Below are positions 33,984 through 42,250 of a DNA stretch of 64,000 bases, piece by piece. Position numbers and translations under genes: made by a program. A model generated the notes under the pieces. It searched no databases and had not been told where the DNA came from. It saw nothing but the letters and a program-made list of their open reading frames with translations. The stretch is from Ramlibacter montanisoli (lineage in GTDB: Bacteria; Pseudomonadota; Gammaproteobacteria; Burkholderiales; Burkholderiaceae_C), in contig NZ_JABFCS010000001.1 in the NCBI RefSeq assembly GCF_013087525.1, positions 4,216,001 to 4,280,000 on the forward strand. Reading direction: 5' to 3'. Each line of letters begins with the position of its first letter. Within the stretch, counting starts at the first letter, position 1.

Positions 33984-34250
33984 ATGACTGCCAAGAAGAC
34001 CCCGACCACCGCCGCCAAGGAATCGGAGGCCGAAACCCGCCTCAAGGAAGCGCAAGCCAGGGTGAAGGTCGCCAGCGACAAGCAGGCCGCGATCGTTTCC
34101 GTCATGAGCCGCCTGGGCGTGTCCCCGGCGGAACGCAGGCTGGCCCAGTCGGAAAGCAAGAAGGTCGAGCGCGAACTGCAGGAGGCGACCCGCATGCTGC
34201 GCGAGGCAGAGGCGGCGGCAGGAACGAGCAAGGTGCGCACCGCGTCCTGA
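33984..34250 (+). CDS. Small charged coiled-coil protein
   Basis: The 88-residue protein is highly charged and mostly helical: a Thr/Lys/Ala N-terminus, then EAETRLKEAQARVKVASDKQ and SKKVERELQEATRMLREAE with heptad character. No signal peptide, cysteine or known domain is seen. It lies 22 bases after the aconitase-family gene and 16 bases before the winged-helix regulator, all on the plus strand. It may be translated from either unit. Function is unknown. Confidence 0.6.
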   Translation: MTAKKTPTTAAKESEAETRLKEAQARVKVASDKQAAIVSVMSRLGVSPAERRLAQSESKKVERELQEATRMLREAEAAAGTSKVRTAS

Positions 34251-34266
34251 CGGCCATCGCAAGGGC

Positions 34267-35487
34267 ATGGACGCCCTGATTTCCGCCGCTGCCCGTGCGC
34301 TCGCCGCAGGCGATGCCTTGGGCGCGCTCAAGCGGGTGGCGCTGCGCGACGATCCGTCGGCACTGGCGCTGCGCGGCATTGCGATGGCGCAGCTGGGCGA
34401 GCACGTGCGGGCACGCGAGCTGCTGCGGCGCGCGGCTCGCCTCTTCGGCCCGCGCGAGCAGCTGGCCCGCGCGCGCTGCGTGCTGGCGGACGCGGAGGTG
34501 GCGCTGGCCATGCGCGAACTGGGCGGCTCCTCGCACGCGCTCGAATCGGCCTCGGCCACGCTGGAGAAGCACGGTGACCGCGCCAATGCACTGCACGCCC
34601 GCCTGCTGGCGGCGCGCCGTGCGCTGCTGATGGGACGGCTGGCGGAAGCCGCGGCGCTGCTCGCGTCGGTGGACGCAGGCAGCTTGCCGCCCACCCTGGC
34701 CGCGGTCGCCGAACTCGCGGCCGCCGAGCTCGCGCTGCGCTCGCTGCGCTCCGCCGCCGCACGAGCGGCCCTCGCGCGCGCGCACCAGGCCGCATTCCGC
34801 GCCGGGATCCCTTCGCTGATCGCGGAAGTCGCGCAGGCGCACGGCGTGCTGGAACGGCCCGCCGCGCGCCGCGTCGCGGCGGGCGAGGCGCTGCCCCTGA
34901 AGCTGCACGAGGTCGAGGCCTTGCTCGCGTCGGGCGCCCTGGTGATGGACGCCTGCCGCCGCGGACTGGCGCTGGGCGGCGCCTGGCAGTCACTGGCCCG
35001 CCGGCCCATCCTGTTCGCGCTGGCGCGCGAGCTGGCGCAGGCCTGGCCCGCCGACGTGGAGCGCGATGCACTGATCCACGCCGTGTTCCGCACCCGCCGT
35101 CCGGATGAAACGCATCGCGCACGGCTGCGCGTGGAGATCGGCCGCCTGCGCGCGCTGGTCAAGCCCATGGCAGGCATCGACGCCACGCCACGGGGCTTCG
35201 TGCTCAGCCCCCGCGACGCGGCAGGGGTCGTCGTGCTCGCACCGCCCATCGATGGCGAACAGGCCTCGGTGCTGGCCCTGCTGGCCGACGGCGCGGCCTG
35301 GTCCACCTCCGCCCTCGCGCTCGCCCTGGACGCCAGCCAGCGCACGGTGCAGCGCGCGGTGGCCGAGCTCGAAGCGACGGGGCAGGTGCGCGCCGTGGGG
35401 CAGGCCCGCGCCCGCCGCTGGGTCGCCGCGCCCCTGGTGGATTTCACGACAATCTTGTTACTCCCCTCCGCGCTGCCGGGTGCGTAG
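34267..35487 (+). CDS. Helical-repeat protein with C-terminal winged helix-turn-helix
   Basis: The 406-residue protein has an N-terminal and central Ala/Leu-rich helical-repeat (TPR-like) region over about residues 1-210 (AQLGEHVRARELLRRAARLF, LEKHGDRANALHARLLAARRALLMGRLAEAAALLASV). A segment resembling a response-regulator-type winged helix follows at about 250-305. A terminal helix-turn-helix lies at about 340-385 (STSALALALDASQRTVQRAVAELEATGQV). No receiver or ligand domain is seen. It resembles transcription factors that sense through repeat-mediated protein contacts. The next genes on the same strand (beta-propeller, DUF899, membrane protein) are its likely targets. Confidence 0.65.
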   Translation: MDALISAAARALAAGDALGALKRVALRDDPSALALRGIAMAQLGEHVRARELLRRAARLFGPREQLARARCVLADAEVALAMRELGGSSHALESASATLEKHGDRANALHARLLAARRALLMGRLAEAAALLASVDAGSLPPTLAAVAELAAAELALRSLRSAAARAALARAHQAAFRAGIPSLIAEVAQAHGVLERPAARRVAAGEALPLKLHEVEALLASGALVMDACRRGLALGGAWQSLARRPILFALARELAQAWPADVERDALIHAVFRTRRPDETHRARLRVEIGRLRALVKPMAGIDATPRGFVLSPRDAAGVVVLAPPIDGEQASVLALLADGAAWSTSALALALDASQRTVQRAVAELEATGQVRAVGQARARRWVAAPLVDFTTILLLPSALPGA

Positions 35488-35529
35488 AGTCCTTCCATCG
35501 CCTCCCGCCAGGCACGAAAGGAACCCGAG

Positions 35530-36219
35530 ATGCCCGACACCACGCCCCGGCCGCCGATCGCCCACCCGGCTTCGTATCCGCCCGCGCACCCCGCCGAGAT
35601 CGTGCGCGAGTTCGGCCCCTTCCCGGGTGCCGCCAGCATCGCCGGCGTGAGCCACGACGGCGAGCACGTCTGGGCAGCGGCCGGCACCCAGCTGCTGGCG
35701 ATCGATCCGCAGTCGGGCGCGGTCAAGCGCTCGCTGCCCTGCGCCTGCGACGCCGGCACCGCCTTCGACGGCAAGCATCTGTGGCAGATCGCGGAGTCGC
35801 GCATCGCCAGGATCGACCCCGCGACGGGCCAGGTGCTGGCCTCGATCCCGGCACCGGGCGGCGGCGGCGATTCGGGCCTGACCTGGGCCGAAGGCAGCCT
35901 GTGGGTGGGCAACTACCGCGGCCGCAGGATCCACCAGGTCGATCCCGCCACCGGCGCGATCCTGCGCACCATCGAATCCAACAGCTTCGTCACCGGCGTC
36001 ACCTGGGTGGACGGAGAGCTGTGGCACGGCACCTGGGAAGGCGACGAAAGCGAGCTGCGCCGGCTGGACCCGCGAAGCGGCGACGTGCTGGAGCGCCTGC
36101 AGATGCCGCCGGGCGCCGGCGTGAGCGGCCTCGAATCCGACGGCGCGGACCTGCTGTACGCCGGCGGTGGCGGCAGCGGCAAGGTGCGCGCCGTGCGCCG
36201 GCCCCGCGCCCCCGGCTAG
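35530..36219 (+). CDS. Beta-propeller (PQQ/glutamine-cyclotransferase-like) protein
   Basis: The 229-residue protein has repeated four-stranded blade motifs: GEHVWAAAGTQLLAIDPQSGAV, GKHLWQIAESRIARIDPATGQVL, GSLWVGNYRGRRIHQVDPATGAIL and GELWHGTWEGDESELRRLDPRSGDVL. These are the W-x-x-D-P-x-T/S-G pattern of SMP-30/PQQ-like/glutaminyl-cyclotransferase propellers. There is no signal peptide, so it is probably cytoplasmic. The ATG at 35530 has AAAGGAAC upstream. Between the winged-helix regulator and the DUF899 gene, it may bind a small molecule or act as a lactonase-like accessory. No catalytic residues could be assigned. Confidence 0.7.
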   Translation: MPDTTPRPPIAHPASYPPAHPAEIVREFGPFPGAASIAGVSHDGEHVWAAAGTQLLAIDPQSGAVKRSLPCACDAGTAFDGKHLWQIAESRIARIDPATGQVLASIPAPGGGGDSGLTWAEGSLWVGNYRGRRIHQVDPATGAILRTIESNSFVTGVTWVDGELWHGTWEGDESELRRLDPRSGDVLERLQMPPGAGVSGLESDGADLLYAGGGGSGKVRAVRRPRAPG

Positions 36220-36323
36220 CCGCTTCCATTTTCCCTCTGTGCAGCGCACCGGCTGGGTCCGGTCGGGCCGCTGCATGGGCCATCGATTCATCAACCGGGC
36301 TCGCCGAGTCCAAGGAGCACACC

Positions 36324-37127
36324 ATGAGCACCCTCGCAACTCCCGCCGCCGCCGGCGGCCATCCCGTCGTCTCCGGCACCGCCTGGACCGAGGCGCGCAA
36401 GCAGCTGCTGGCGCGCGAAAAGGAACTGACGAAGCTGCACGACCAGGTCGCCGGCGAACGCCGCGCCTTGCCCTGGCGGCGCGTGGACAAGGACTACGTG
36501 TTCGACACGCCCGATGGCCCGCGCACGCTGGCGCAGCTGTTCGCCGGGCGGCGCCAGCTCATGGTGCAGCACTTCATGTTCGGCCCGGGGTGGGAACAGG
36601 GCTGCCCCAGCTGCTCGTACATGGCCGACCACGTCGACGGCATGAACGTCCACCTGGCGCACCGCGACATCGGCTTCGTCGCCGTGTCGCGCGCGCCGCT
36701 GGCGGACATCCTGCGCTTTCGCCAGCGCATGGGCTGGCGCTTCGACTGGGTCTCCTCGCACGGCAGCGACTTCAACTTCGACTTCCGAGTGAGCTTCACG
36801 CAGGAGGAACTGGCCAGCGGCGAAGTGGACTACAACTACCGCAAGGGCTTTTTTCCGGCGGAGGAAGCGCCCGGCATCAGCGTGTTCTGCAAGGACGACG
36901 CCGGCCATGTGTTCCACACCTATTCCACCTTCGGCCGCGGCGTCGAGGTGATGATGGGCGCGTACATGCTGATGGACCTCACGCCGCAGGGCCGCAACGA
37001 GCGCGACGTGTTCTACAAGATGGAGTGGGTGCGGCACCACGACCGCTACGAAACCGGCCAGCGCTACCAGCCCGCGCCGGAGGCGAAGGCGCCACCGGCG
37101 GCCGCCTGCCCCCACTGCGAGGCCTGA
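36324..37127 (+). CDS. DUF899 thioredoxin-like protein
   Basis: The 267-residue cytoplasmic protein is of the DUF899 family (thioredoxin/AhpC-like fold). Landmarks are WTEARKQLLAREKELTKLHD, the redox-type Cys pair in GWEQGCPSCSYMADHVDGM (C-x-x-C), and the conserved aromatic block RVSFTQEELASGEVDYNY. It ends in a second Cys pair (CPHCEA). An AAGGAG ribosome site lies upstream of the ATG at 36324. DUF899 proteins are common in soil bacteria and are presumed oxidoreductases; none of their substrates is established. A small membrane protein gene follows after five bases, and the two are probably co-expressed. Confidence 0.88.
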   Translation: MSTLATPAAAGGHPVVSGTAWTEARKQLLAREKELTKLHDQVAGERRALPWRRVDKDYVFDTPDGPRTLAQLFAGRRQLMVQHFMFGPGWEQGCPSCSYMADHVDGMNVHLAHRDIGFVAVSRAPLADILRFRQRMGWRFDWVSSHGSDFNFDFRVSFTQEELASGEVDYNYRKGFFPAEEAPGISVFCKDDAGHVFHTYSTFGRGVEVMMGAYMLMDLTPQGRNERDVFYKMEWVRHHDRYETGQRYQPAPEAKAPPAAACPHCEA

Positions 37128-37132
37128 GCGCC

Positions 37133-37717
37133 ATGGGCACCGTGCTTGCAGGCCTGTGGCCCTGGCTGGCCGTGGTGGCGGCCGGCGCGCTGCACGGGCT
37201 GAACCCGCTCACGGGCTGGGCCCTGGCGGCCTGGCCTGCGTCGCACGGGAAGGCGGCGCAGCGGCCGCGGCTGCTCGTGCCGATCGCGGCGGGGCACCTG
37301 GGCGCGGTGATCGTGGTCGCCGCCGCCGTGCCGGTCGGCCTCTCGTTCGGAATCGCGTTCGAGCCCTGGATGGCGCAGGCGATCGCCGCGGGCTTGCTGC
37401 TGTTGATCGCACTGCAGCATTTCGGCGGCGGAGGGCATGGCAACAGCGACGCGGTACAGGGCCGGACGGCGCTCACCTTGTGGTCCTTCATCCTGGGCAT
37501 CGGCCACGGTGCGGGATGGATGCTGATGCCGGCACTGGCGTCCCTGTGCGCGAGCGACGTGCCCGGGCGCGAGATCACCGCATCGGGGTCCTTCCTGCTG
37601 GGAATTGCCGCGGTGTGCATGCATCTGGCGGCGATGCTGGGGACGACGGCGGCCATGGCGGCCGGCGTGCGGGCGTTCCGTGCACGCGCCGCCTCCGGAG
37701 CGTGCGCTCACCCCTGA
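37133..37717 (+). CDS. Multi-pass membrane protein
   Basis: The 194-residue protein has about five to six hydrophobic segments (ending near residues 20, 60, 100, 135, 175) and His motifs near membrane ends (ALHGLNPLTGW, AAGHLGAVIVV, LGIGHGAGWML). The repeated H-G or G-H-x-x-A pattern resembles NicO/UreH-like or cytochrome-biogenesis-type metal/cation membrane proteins, but I cannot assign a family. It starts five bases after the DUF899 stop, so it probably works with that redox protein. Confidence 0.6.
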   Translation: MGTVLAGLWPWLAVVAAGALHGLNPLTGWALAAWPASHGKAAQRPRLLVPIAAGHLGAVIVVAAAVPVGLSFGIAFEPWMAQAIAAGLLLLIALQHFGGGGHGNSDAVQGRTALTLWSFILGIGHGAGWMLMPALASLCASDVPGREITASGSFLLGIAAVCMHLAAMLGTTAAMAAGVRAFRARAASGACAHP

Positions 37718-37818
37718 CATCCCAACACAACTCAGCGCGACGGCCGGCCTGTCCGCGCCGACCAGTGCCAGCGCCGCGCCGCATGCAAGCTGCTCTACTG
37801 CGCCCCAAGGGGAGTTGT

Positions 37819-38421
37819 ATGCCCATGTCCGCCGAGTACCGCAAACTGATCCTGGCCGCGGTCCTGTCCGCGGCGCCGTATGCGGCGCAGGCGCAGCCGA
37901 AGGCACCGCCGCAAACGAAGGCCCAGGCACAGGCGCAGGCGCAAATGCCGGGCGAGGACGCGAAGACGCAGGCCCAGGCCGGCGCCGTCGCGGACGGCGT
38001 GTCGTCCTTCGTCGGCATCGCTGCCGGCACGCCGATCAACCCCTTGCTGCCCGTCCTCGGCGTGGCCTTCAAGGCGGCGACCTTCCACCATGCCGAAAGC
38101 CTGCCGGAGGCCGAACGCCCGCGCGCCTATGCGATGGCCGCCGCCGGCTGGCAGGGCAGCGCCGCGGGCAACGCCTGCGCCGCGGTGTCCATTCTCTCGG
38201 GCGGCTCCTTCCTGCCGGCCTGCCTGCTGGTGGGTGTGGGCTGGGGCTGGAAGACCTGGAACGCGACCGAGCGCGAGCGGCTGGAGGCCGAACGCTGCGC
38301 CGCGCCGCGCACGGCGGCCGGCAAGCCGAAACCGGGCTGCGTGGTCAAGCGGCCGCGCGTCGAGAAGACGGTGCCGCCCGTGCGCACCTTCCTGGCCGCC
38401 CAGGACCTCGTGGCGCCCTGA
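37819..38421 (+). CDS. Exported protein with hydrophobic central region
   Basis: The 200-residue protein begins with a signal peptide (LILAAVLSAAPYAAQA). A Gln/Ala/Lys-rich low-complexity linker with repeats of KAQAQAQ follows, then a central hydrophobic part (SFVGIAAGTPINPLLPVLGVAFKAATF, AAVSILSGGSFLPACLLVGVGWGW). The C-terminus is basic with two cysteines. A strong AAGGGGAG ribosome site precedes the ATG at 37819; an in-frame ATG at 37825 is an alternative. No family is recognised. The 100-base gap before it has no strong signal. Confidence 0.65.
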   Translation: MPMSAEYRKLILAAVLSAAPYAAQAQPKAPPQTKAQAQAQAQMPGEDAKTQAQAGAVADGVSSFVGIAAGTPINPLLPVLGVAFKAATFHHAESLPEAERPRAYAMAAAGWQGSAAGNACAAVSILSGGSFLPACLLVGVGWGWKTWNATERERLEAERCAAPRTAAGKPKPGCVVKRPRVEKTVPPVRTFLAAQDLVAP

Positions 38422-38512
38422 GCGCGGCGGCTCCCCGCCGCTCCCCGACGCGAACAGCGGCCCGCAGAGGGCCAGAATGGCTCCTGGGGCCGGCGCGCCC
38501 AAGGAGAAAGCC

Positions 38513-38737
38513 ATGAACGACGAAGAGCTGAACATCAGCATCCGCAAGTTCCTGAAGATGGTCGGCGTGAGCTCGCAGCGCGAGATCGAGCGTGCGGTCG
38601 CCGCGGCGCTGCAGGCCGGCACGATCGCGGGCACGGAAAGCTTCCCGGCGAAGATGACGCTGGAGATTGCGGGCCTGCGCCTGGACGTGGCGTTCGAGGG
38701 AGAGATCCGGCTGGAGGGGCGCGACGCCGCGCCCTGA
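38513..38737 (+). CDS. DUF6494 family small protein
   Basis: The 74-residue cytoplasmic protein matches the DUF6494 pattern well. The N-terminal MNDEELNISIRKFLKMVGVS and SQREIERAVAAALQAG form a helical half. A beta half follows with PAKMTLEIAGLRLDVAFEGEI. Function is unknown; such proteins are conserved in Burkholderiales. The ATG at 38513 follows a good AAGGAGAAAG ribosome site. It converges on the next minus-strand gene with about 30 bases between stops. Confidence 0.82.
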   Translation: MNDEELNISIRKFLKMVGVSSQREIERAVAAALQAGTIAGTESFPAKMTLEIAGLRLDVAFEGEIRLEGRDAAP

Positions 38738-38765
38738 GCCCGGTCAGCCGAGGCAGGAAGCGGCC

Positions 38766-39031
38766 TTACTTGGCCGAGGTGGAGACGAGCGGCGTGCGCT
38801 TGGGCGGCGCAGCCGGCGGGGGATGGGTCGGCTTGCGGCGCTGGTCTCCGCGTCGACGTGGGCCGGAAGTTGCGCGAAGCGATAGACGCCGGCGGCGACC
38901 AGGACCGTCAGGAGGATCATGTAGCGCTTTTCCGCCTTCCGGTTGCCGCTGAACAGCACCAGGAGCAGGGCGCCCGCGATCCCGACAACCAGCATCTTCA
39001 GGTCCAGCGTGAGTGAATTGAAGAAGTCCAT
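38766..39031 (-). CDS. Small membrane protein with Pro-rich tail (probable frameshift)
   Basis: A short lead (MDFFNSLTLDLK) is followed by one or two membrane helices (MLVVGIAGALLLVLFSGN and RYMILLTVLVAAGVYRFAQL). In the uncorrected frame the tail is basic and ends at 38744. In the alternative frame, reached by one extra base near 38845-38855, it reads RRKPTHPPPAAPPKRTPLVSTSAK and ends at 38766, which looks more natural. Either version is about 88-95 residues. Function is unknown. Confidence 0.5.
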
Positions 39032-39286
39032 GTTGGGGCTCCAACGGAGGAAAGACCCACTCTAGCGAAGGCCGTACTGGACAGCCAGCGCCGTTCCTTT
39101 TTGTTTCCGCCCGGCGTTGCTGGATGTCTGCATCTGCTAGGGATCCGGCCCGGCCGCATCCCCTGGAGATCCCGTGACCCCCAGGAGACGACCCTGAGCC
39201 GAAGGACCCCGCTGCGCGCCTGGCCGCGTGCTGCATCGGCGCCCCCACGGAACTCGCGCAGGGGACGGTGCGGTAGACCTCACACC

Positions 39287-40260
39287 TCAGGGGAAACGCG
39301 GACGCAGGCGATCATCGGCCGGCACCTGGAATGGGAAGCCGAGCACGACCGCTCGACCCCGTACGCGGTTTTGCGCCTGACAACGTCGGGTGCAGTCGGT
39401 TGCAGGCGGTGCCACTTCGACGGCGTCCTCGCCCGACACGAAGCCCATGCGCCCGCCGCTGGCAACCGACCACTTCGACTGGCCGCCGCAGTGTTGGACC
39501 GTGACGATCGCGCCCGTGCGTGTGTCGATGGGTGTCGAACACCGTGGTTCGGGAATGCGTTGCGCCACCTGTGGGCTGTCGCGCGCAACGAAACGGGGTG
39601 AAAAGTCGTTTGCGATGTTGATGCGTGCCGGCACCACCACCGTGGTGTCCTTGTAGGGAACGACATCGCCCTCGCGCGCGCGAAAGCGCGCGTTGTCGAA
39701 GTAGAAAGGCAGGACATTTCCGGGCGCATCAGCGAGTGTGTGGGTGATCACCGTGGCCGTCCCGTCGCCGCGCTCGGGTTCCATCTGGAACACGCCGCCC
39801 TGGGCGCAATCCTTGGCCTGGATCTTCATCGACAGGCCGGGGCCGAAACGTTGCATCTCAAGCACCTCCCCATCGAGCGACAGTTCGATGACGGAATTGA
39901 GAGCCAGGCCGCGGTGATCGGGTGTCTTGCTCGCGAACACCGGCGTGGCCACACCGCTGGTCATGTCGAGCGGATTGGTGGTCGGCAGGAACGCGTAGTT
40001 CTCGATCGCGAAGGTGGCGGCGACCACATCAAACTGCACGTACTTGCCCTGCACCCGGAACCGCGCGGGCACGCTGCTTGCCGGCACGTCCACTTCGACA
40101 TCGCCACTGCGGCCCAGCACGGCAAAACCACCCCCTCGCACCCGGCCGACGAAGCCGCGATGGCCGGCAAGCTCAACGCGCTGACCACCAGAACCCCCGC
40201 GCATTGAACCGCCCGGAGACGTACGTTCCCAAGCGATCGAGGGCGTCGGTTGATATTCAT
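39287..40260 (-). CDS. Exported protein of unknown function (one-base frameshift)
   Basis: The start ATG at 40260 has a perfect AAGGAG ribosome site and begins a signal peptide (residues about 17-36, VQCAGVLVVSALSLPAIA, cleavage near IAASSA). The mature part lies in another frame; one base added to the C run 40132-40136 joins CEGGGFAVLGRSGDVEVDV. The product is about 324 residues and beta-rich, with FDVVAATFAIENYAFLPTTNPLDM, LALNSVIELSLDGEVLEM and paired cysteines near the C-terminus. No family is recognised. It looks like a periplasmic or secreted protein. Two tandem TGTG...CACA repeats lie about 280-325 bases upstream of its start. Confidence 0.65.
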
Positions 40261-40607
40261 GGTTTCTCCTTTGGGATCAGACCGCACGGTCGCCGTGCGG
40301 GGCGGCGCCTTGAAGCCATGGGACAAAGCGCGGCGCCATTTGAGCCACAGGCAGCTCGGCTGCCGTGAGGCGCTGCAAGGGAGTGTTACGGACAGTGCGT
40401 TCGCAGCCCCTCTTGCACAATCGGGACGACCCTTTCGAGGCCGCATCCGCAATCAATGCCGGGCGGCCTGTCCGCACGAAGGCTCAGGGCCGGGGTCCAC
40501 GTTCCCTGAGCAAGGCAACTGGACGGCAAGTAAGTGTGGCACTTGCACATTTACTTGACTGTGCGACTTGCACATTTCCGCCCAGACGGAGAAGCCCGGC
40601 GCGACCA
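40261..40607. other. 347-base gap without a confident gene
   Basis: Between the exported-protein start and the HAD stop (both minus strand) I find no coding region with family resemblance. Composition drops in GC near 40501-40580. The only distinct structure is the tandem repeat at 40535-40577. It probably carries the promoter of the 39287-40260 gene. Confidence 0.5.
40535..40574. promoter_or_regulatory. Two 15-bp TGTGS-N5-GCACA operator-like repeats
   Basis: TGTGGCACTTGCACA (40535-40549) and TGTGCGACTTGCACA (40560-40574) are 25 bases apart, near two and a half helical turns. They share ACTTGCACATTT exactly. The second is a perfect 5-5-5 inverted repeat. Their place upstream of the exported-protein gene suggests binding sites for a dimeric regulator. 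They resemble the GTGCG/CGCAC pair at 25361-25401. Confidence 0.5.
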
Positions 40608-41255
40608 TCAGCGAGTGTCTGGCGCCCCATCGCATCCATCGAGCAGGCCACGCTCGCCAAGCGCGCTCTCCACGTCCCTCGGGCTCCTTACCAGCACAGC
40701 CTGCAGGCCCAGCGCGCGCGCACCTTCCACGTTCGCCTCCAGGTCGTCGAACAGCAGCACCTCCGCCGGCGGCAGCGCGATCTCGCGCAGCACGTGCTGG
40801 AAGGCGGCGGCATGCGGTTTGCGGTGCCCGATCTCGTGCGATGCGAACACGCGCGTGAAGCGGGGCAGGAAATTGGGATAGGCGCGGGCGATATGCGACA
40901 GGTGCGCCGGGTTGGTGTTGCTGATGGCGTAGCAGGGCACCTGCCGGCGGAGCACCTCCAGCAGCTGCACGGTCTCCTCGATCTCGCCGATCAGGATCTG
41001 GTTGAAGCCCGCCTCCACCACCAGCAGGTCGCATTCCAGCGCCAGCGCCTGCCGCAGGTGCGCGAAGAAGCCGTCGTTGTCGAGTTGCCCGGTCTCGTGG
41101 CGGTGGAAGCTGTCGTGGTGGCGGAAATCGTCGCGCAGCTGTGCGGGCGGCAGCCGCGAGTGCGGCGCCCAGGCCTGCAGCGCGCGCTCGAAATCGATGT
41201 CGAGGAGCACGCCGCCCAGGTCGAACAGGACGGCGCGGGTGGCCGGCACGCTCAC
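40608..41255 (-). CDS. HAD-family hydrolase (subfamily IA-like)
   Basis: The 215-residue cytoplasmic phosphatase-type enzyme has motif I as FDLGGVLLDIDF (nucleophile Asp, with Gly at the +2 position as in YihX-type members). Motif II is YAISNTNPAHL, the motif III Lys is in IGHRKPHAAAF, and motif IV is VLLFDDLEANVEGARALGLQAV. A helical cap of about 70 residues sits after motif I. Because the second motif I Asp is Gly, the precise reaction is uncertain. The GTG start at 41255 overlaps the stop of the Bug receptor gene (GTGA), making it the last gene of the minus-strand run beginning at the metallophosphoesterase. Confidence 0.87.
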   Translation of the reverse strand: MSVPATRAVLFDLGGVLLDIDFERALQAWAPHSRLPPAQLRDDFRHHDSFHRHETGQLDNDGFFAHLRQALALECDLLVVEAGFNQILIGEIEETVQLLEVLRRQVPCYAISNTNPAHLSHIARAYPNFLPRFTRVFASHEIGHRKPHAAAFQHVLREIALPPAEVLLFDDLEANVEGARALGLQAVLVRSPRDVESALGERGLLDGCDGAPDTR

Positions 41256-42223
41256 TCCGCCTTGGCGCCCGAGTCCTTCGCGAGCTTGGCCCAGAAGCGG
41301 TTCTCCTCCCGCAGGAAACCCGCGTAGTCCGCGGGCGAGGAGGACACGGAGATGTCGGTGCCTTCGCGCGCCAGCGCCGCGCGCACTTCCGGCCGCTGCA
41401 TGGCGACCATGGTCGCGTCGTACAACTTCTTCACGATCTCGGGCGAGGTGCCGGCCGGCAGGAAGAAGCCGTACCAGAAGTCCATCTTGTAGTTCGCCAG
41501 GCCCGCTTCCTTCATGCCCGGCAGGTCGGGCACCAGTGGCGAGCGGTCAGGGCTGGACACCGCCAGGCCGATAAGGCGGCCCGACTTGATGTGCGGCAGC
41601 ACCGAGGGCGGCGTGGCGAAGGTGACCTGCGTGTCGCCGGCGATCACCGACTGCACCGAGGGCGCGCCGCCCTTGAAGGGAATCGCCTGCATCTGCGTGC
41701 CGGCGAGCTGGTTGAACAGCACGCCGCCCAGGTGCGGCGCCGAGCCCATGCCGGCATGCGCGAAGTTCATCTTGCCCGGGCTCTTCTTCGCCATGTCCAC
41801 CAGGTCCGCCACCGACTTGATCCCCGTCGTCGGATTCACCGCGATCACCAGCGGCGAGGCGGTGACCTTGGTGACCGGGATCAGCGAGGCGACGCTGGGC
41901 CCCCACTTCGGATCGATCGCCGGGTTCACGCTGATGGAGCTCGGGCTGGCGAGCAGCAGCGTGTAGCCGTCGGGGGCCGCCTTGGACACGAACTCGGTGG
42001 CGATGCTGGAGCCGGCGCCCGGCTTGTTGTCCACCACGATCGGCTGGCCGAGCACGCGGGACAGCGCCTCGCCCACGGTGCGGCCGACGTAATCGGCGGC
42101 ACCACCGGGCGTGAAGCCCACCACCAGCTTGATCGGCTTGTCGGGCCAGGCGGCCTGCGCGGCGGCGCCGGCACTCGCGAGTGCCAGCGCGCAGCCGGCG
42201 GCAAGGGTCTTCCACATCTTCAT
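41252..42223 (-). CDS. Bug/TctC-type tricarboxylate receptor (copy 2)
   Basis: The 323-residue periplasmic solute-binding protein has a Sec signal (LAAGCALALASAGAAAQA) and the family core VVGFTPGGAADYVGRTVGEALSR. It also has VVDNKPGAGSSIATEFVSKAAPDGYTLLLA, FAHAGMGSAPHLGGVLF and IPFKGGAPSVQSVIAGDTQVTF. It is unusually placed: between an MDR dehydrogenase (27 bases upstream) and a HAD hydrolase whose start overlaps its stop. It probably imports the precursor of a pathway involving the adjacent enoyl-CoA hydratase and MDR enzyme. The ligand is unknown; no membrane TctAB genes are nearby. Confidence 0.92.
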   Translation of the reverse strand: MKMWKTLAAGCALALASAGAAAQAAWPDKPIKLVVGFTPGGAADYVGRTVGEALSRVLGQPIVVDNKPGAGSSIATEFVSKAAPDGYTLLLASPSSISVNPAIDPKWGPSVASLIPVTKVTASPLVIAVNPTTGIKSVADLVDMAKKSPGKMNFAHAGMGSAPHLGGVLFNQLAGTQMQAIPFKGGAPSVQSVIAGDTQVTFATPPSVLPHIKSGRLIGLAVSSPDRSPLVPDLPGMKEAGLANYKMDFWYGFFLPAGTSPEIVKKLYDATMVAMQRPEVRAALAREGTDISVSSSPADYAGFLREENRFWAKLAKDSGAKAE

Positions 42224-42250
42224 GTCTCCTGCTTGTTCTTCGGGCCGCCC

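Noticed and set aside
29972..34240. A 1422-codon minus-strand open frame
   Set aside because: It is an antisense shadow of the LysR and aconitase-family genes, merging into an out-of-frame reading of the lyase.
39032..39286. 255-base gap between two minus-strand genes
   Set aside because: No convincing gene, repeat or palindrome was seen; the open frames through it are shadows.
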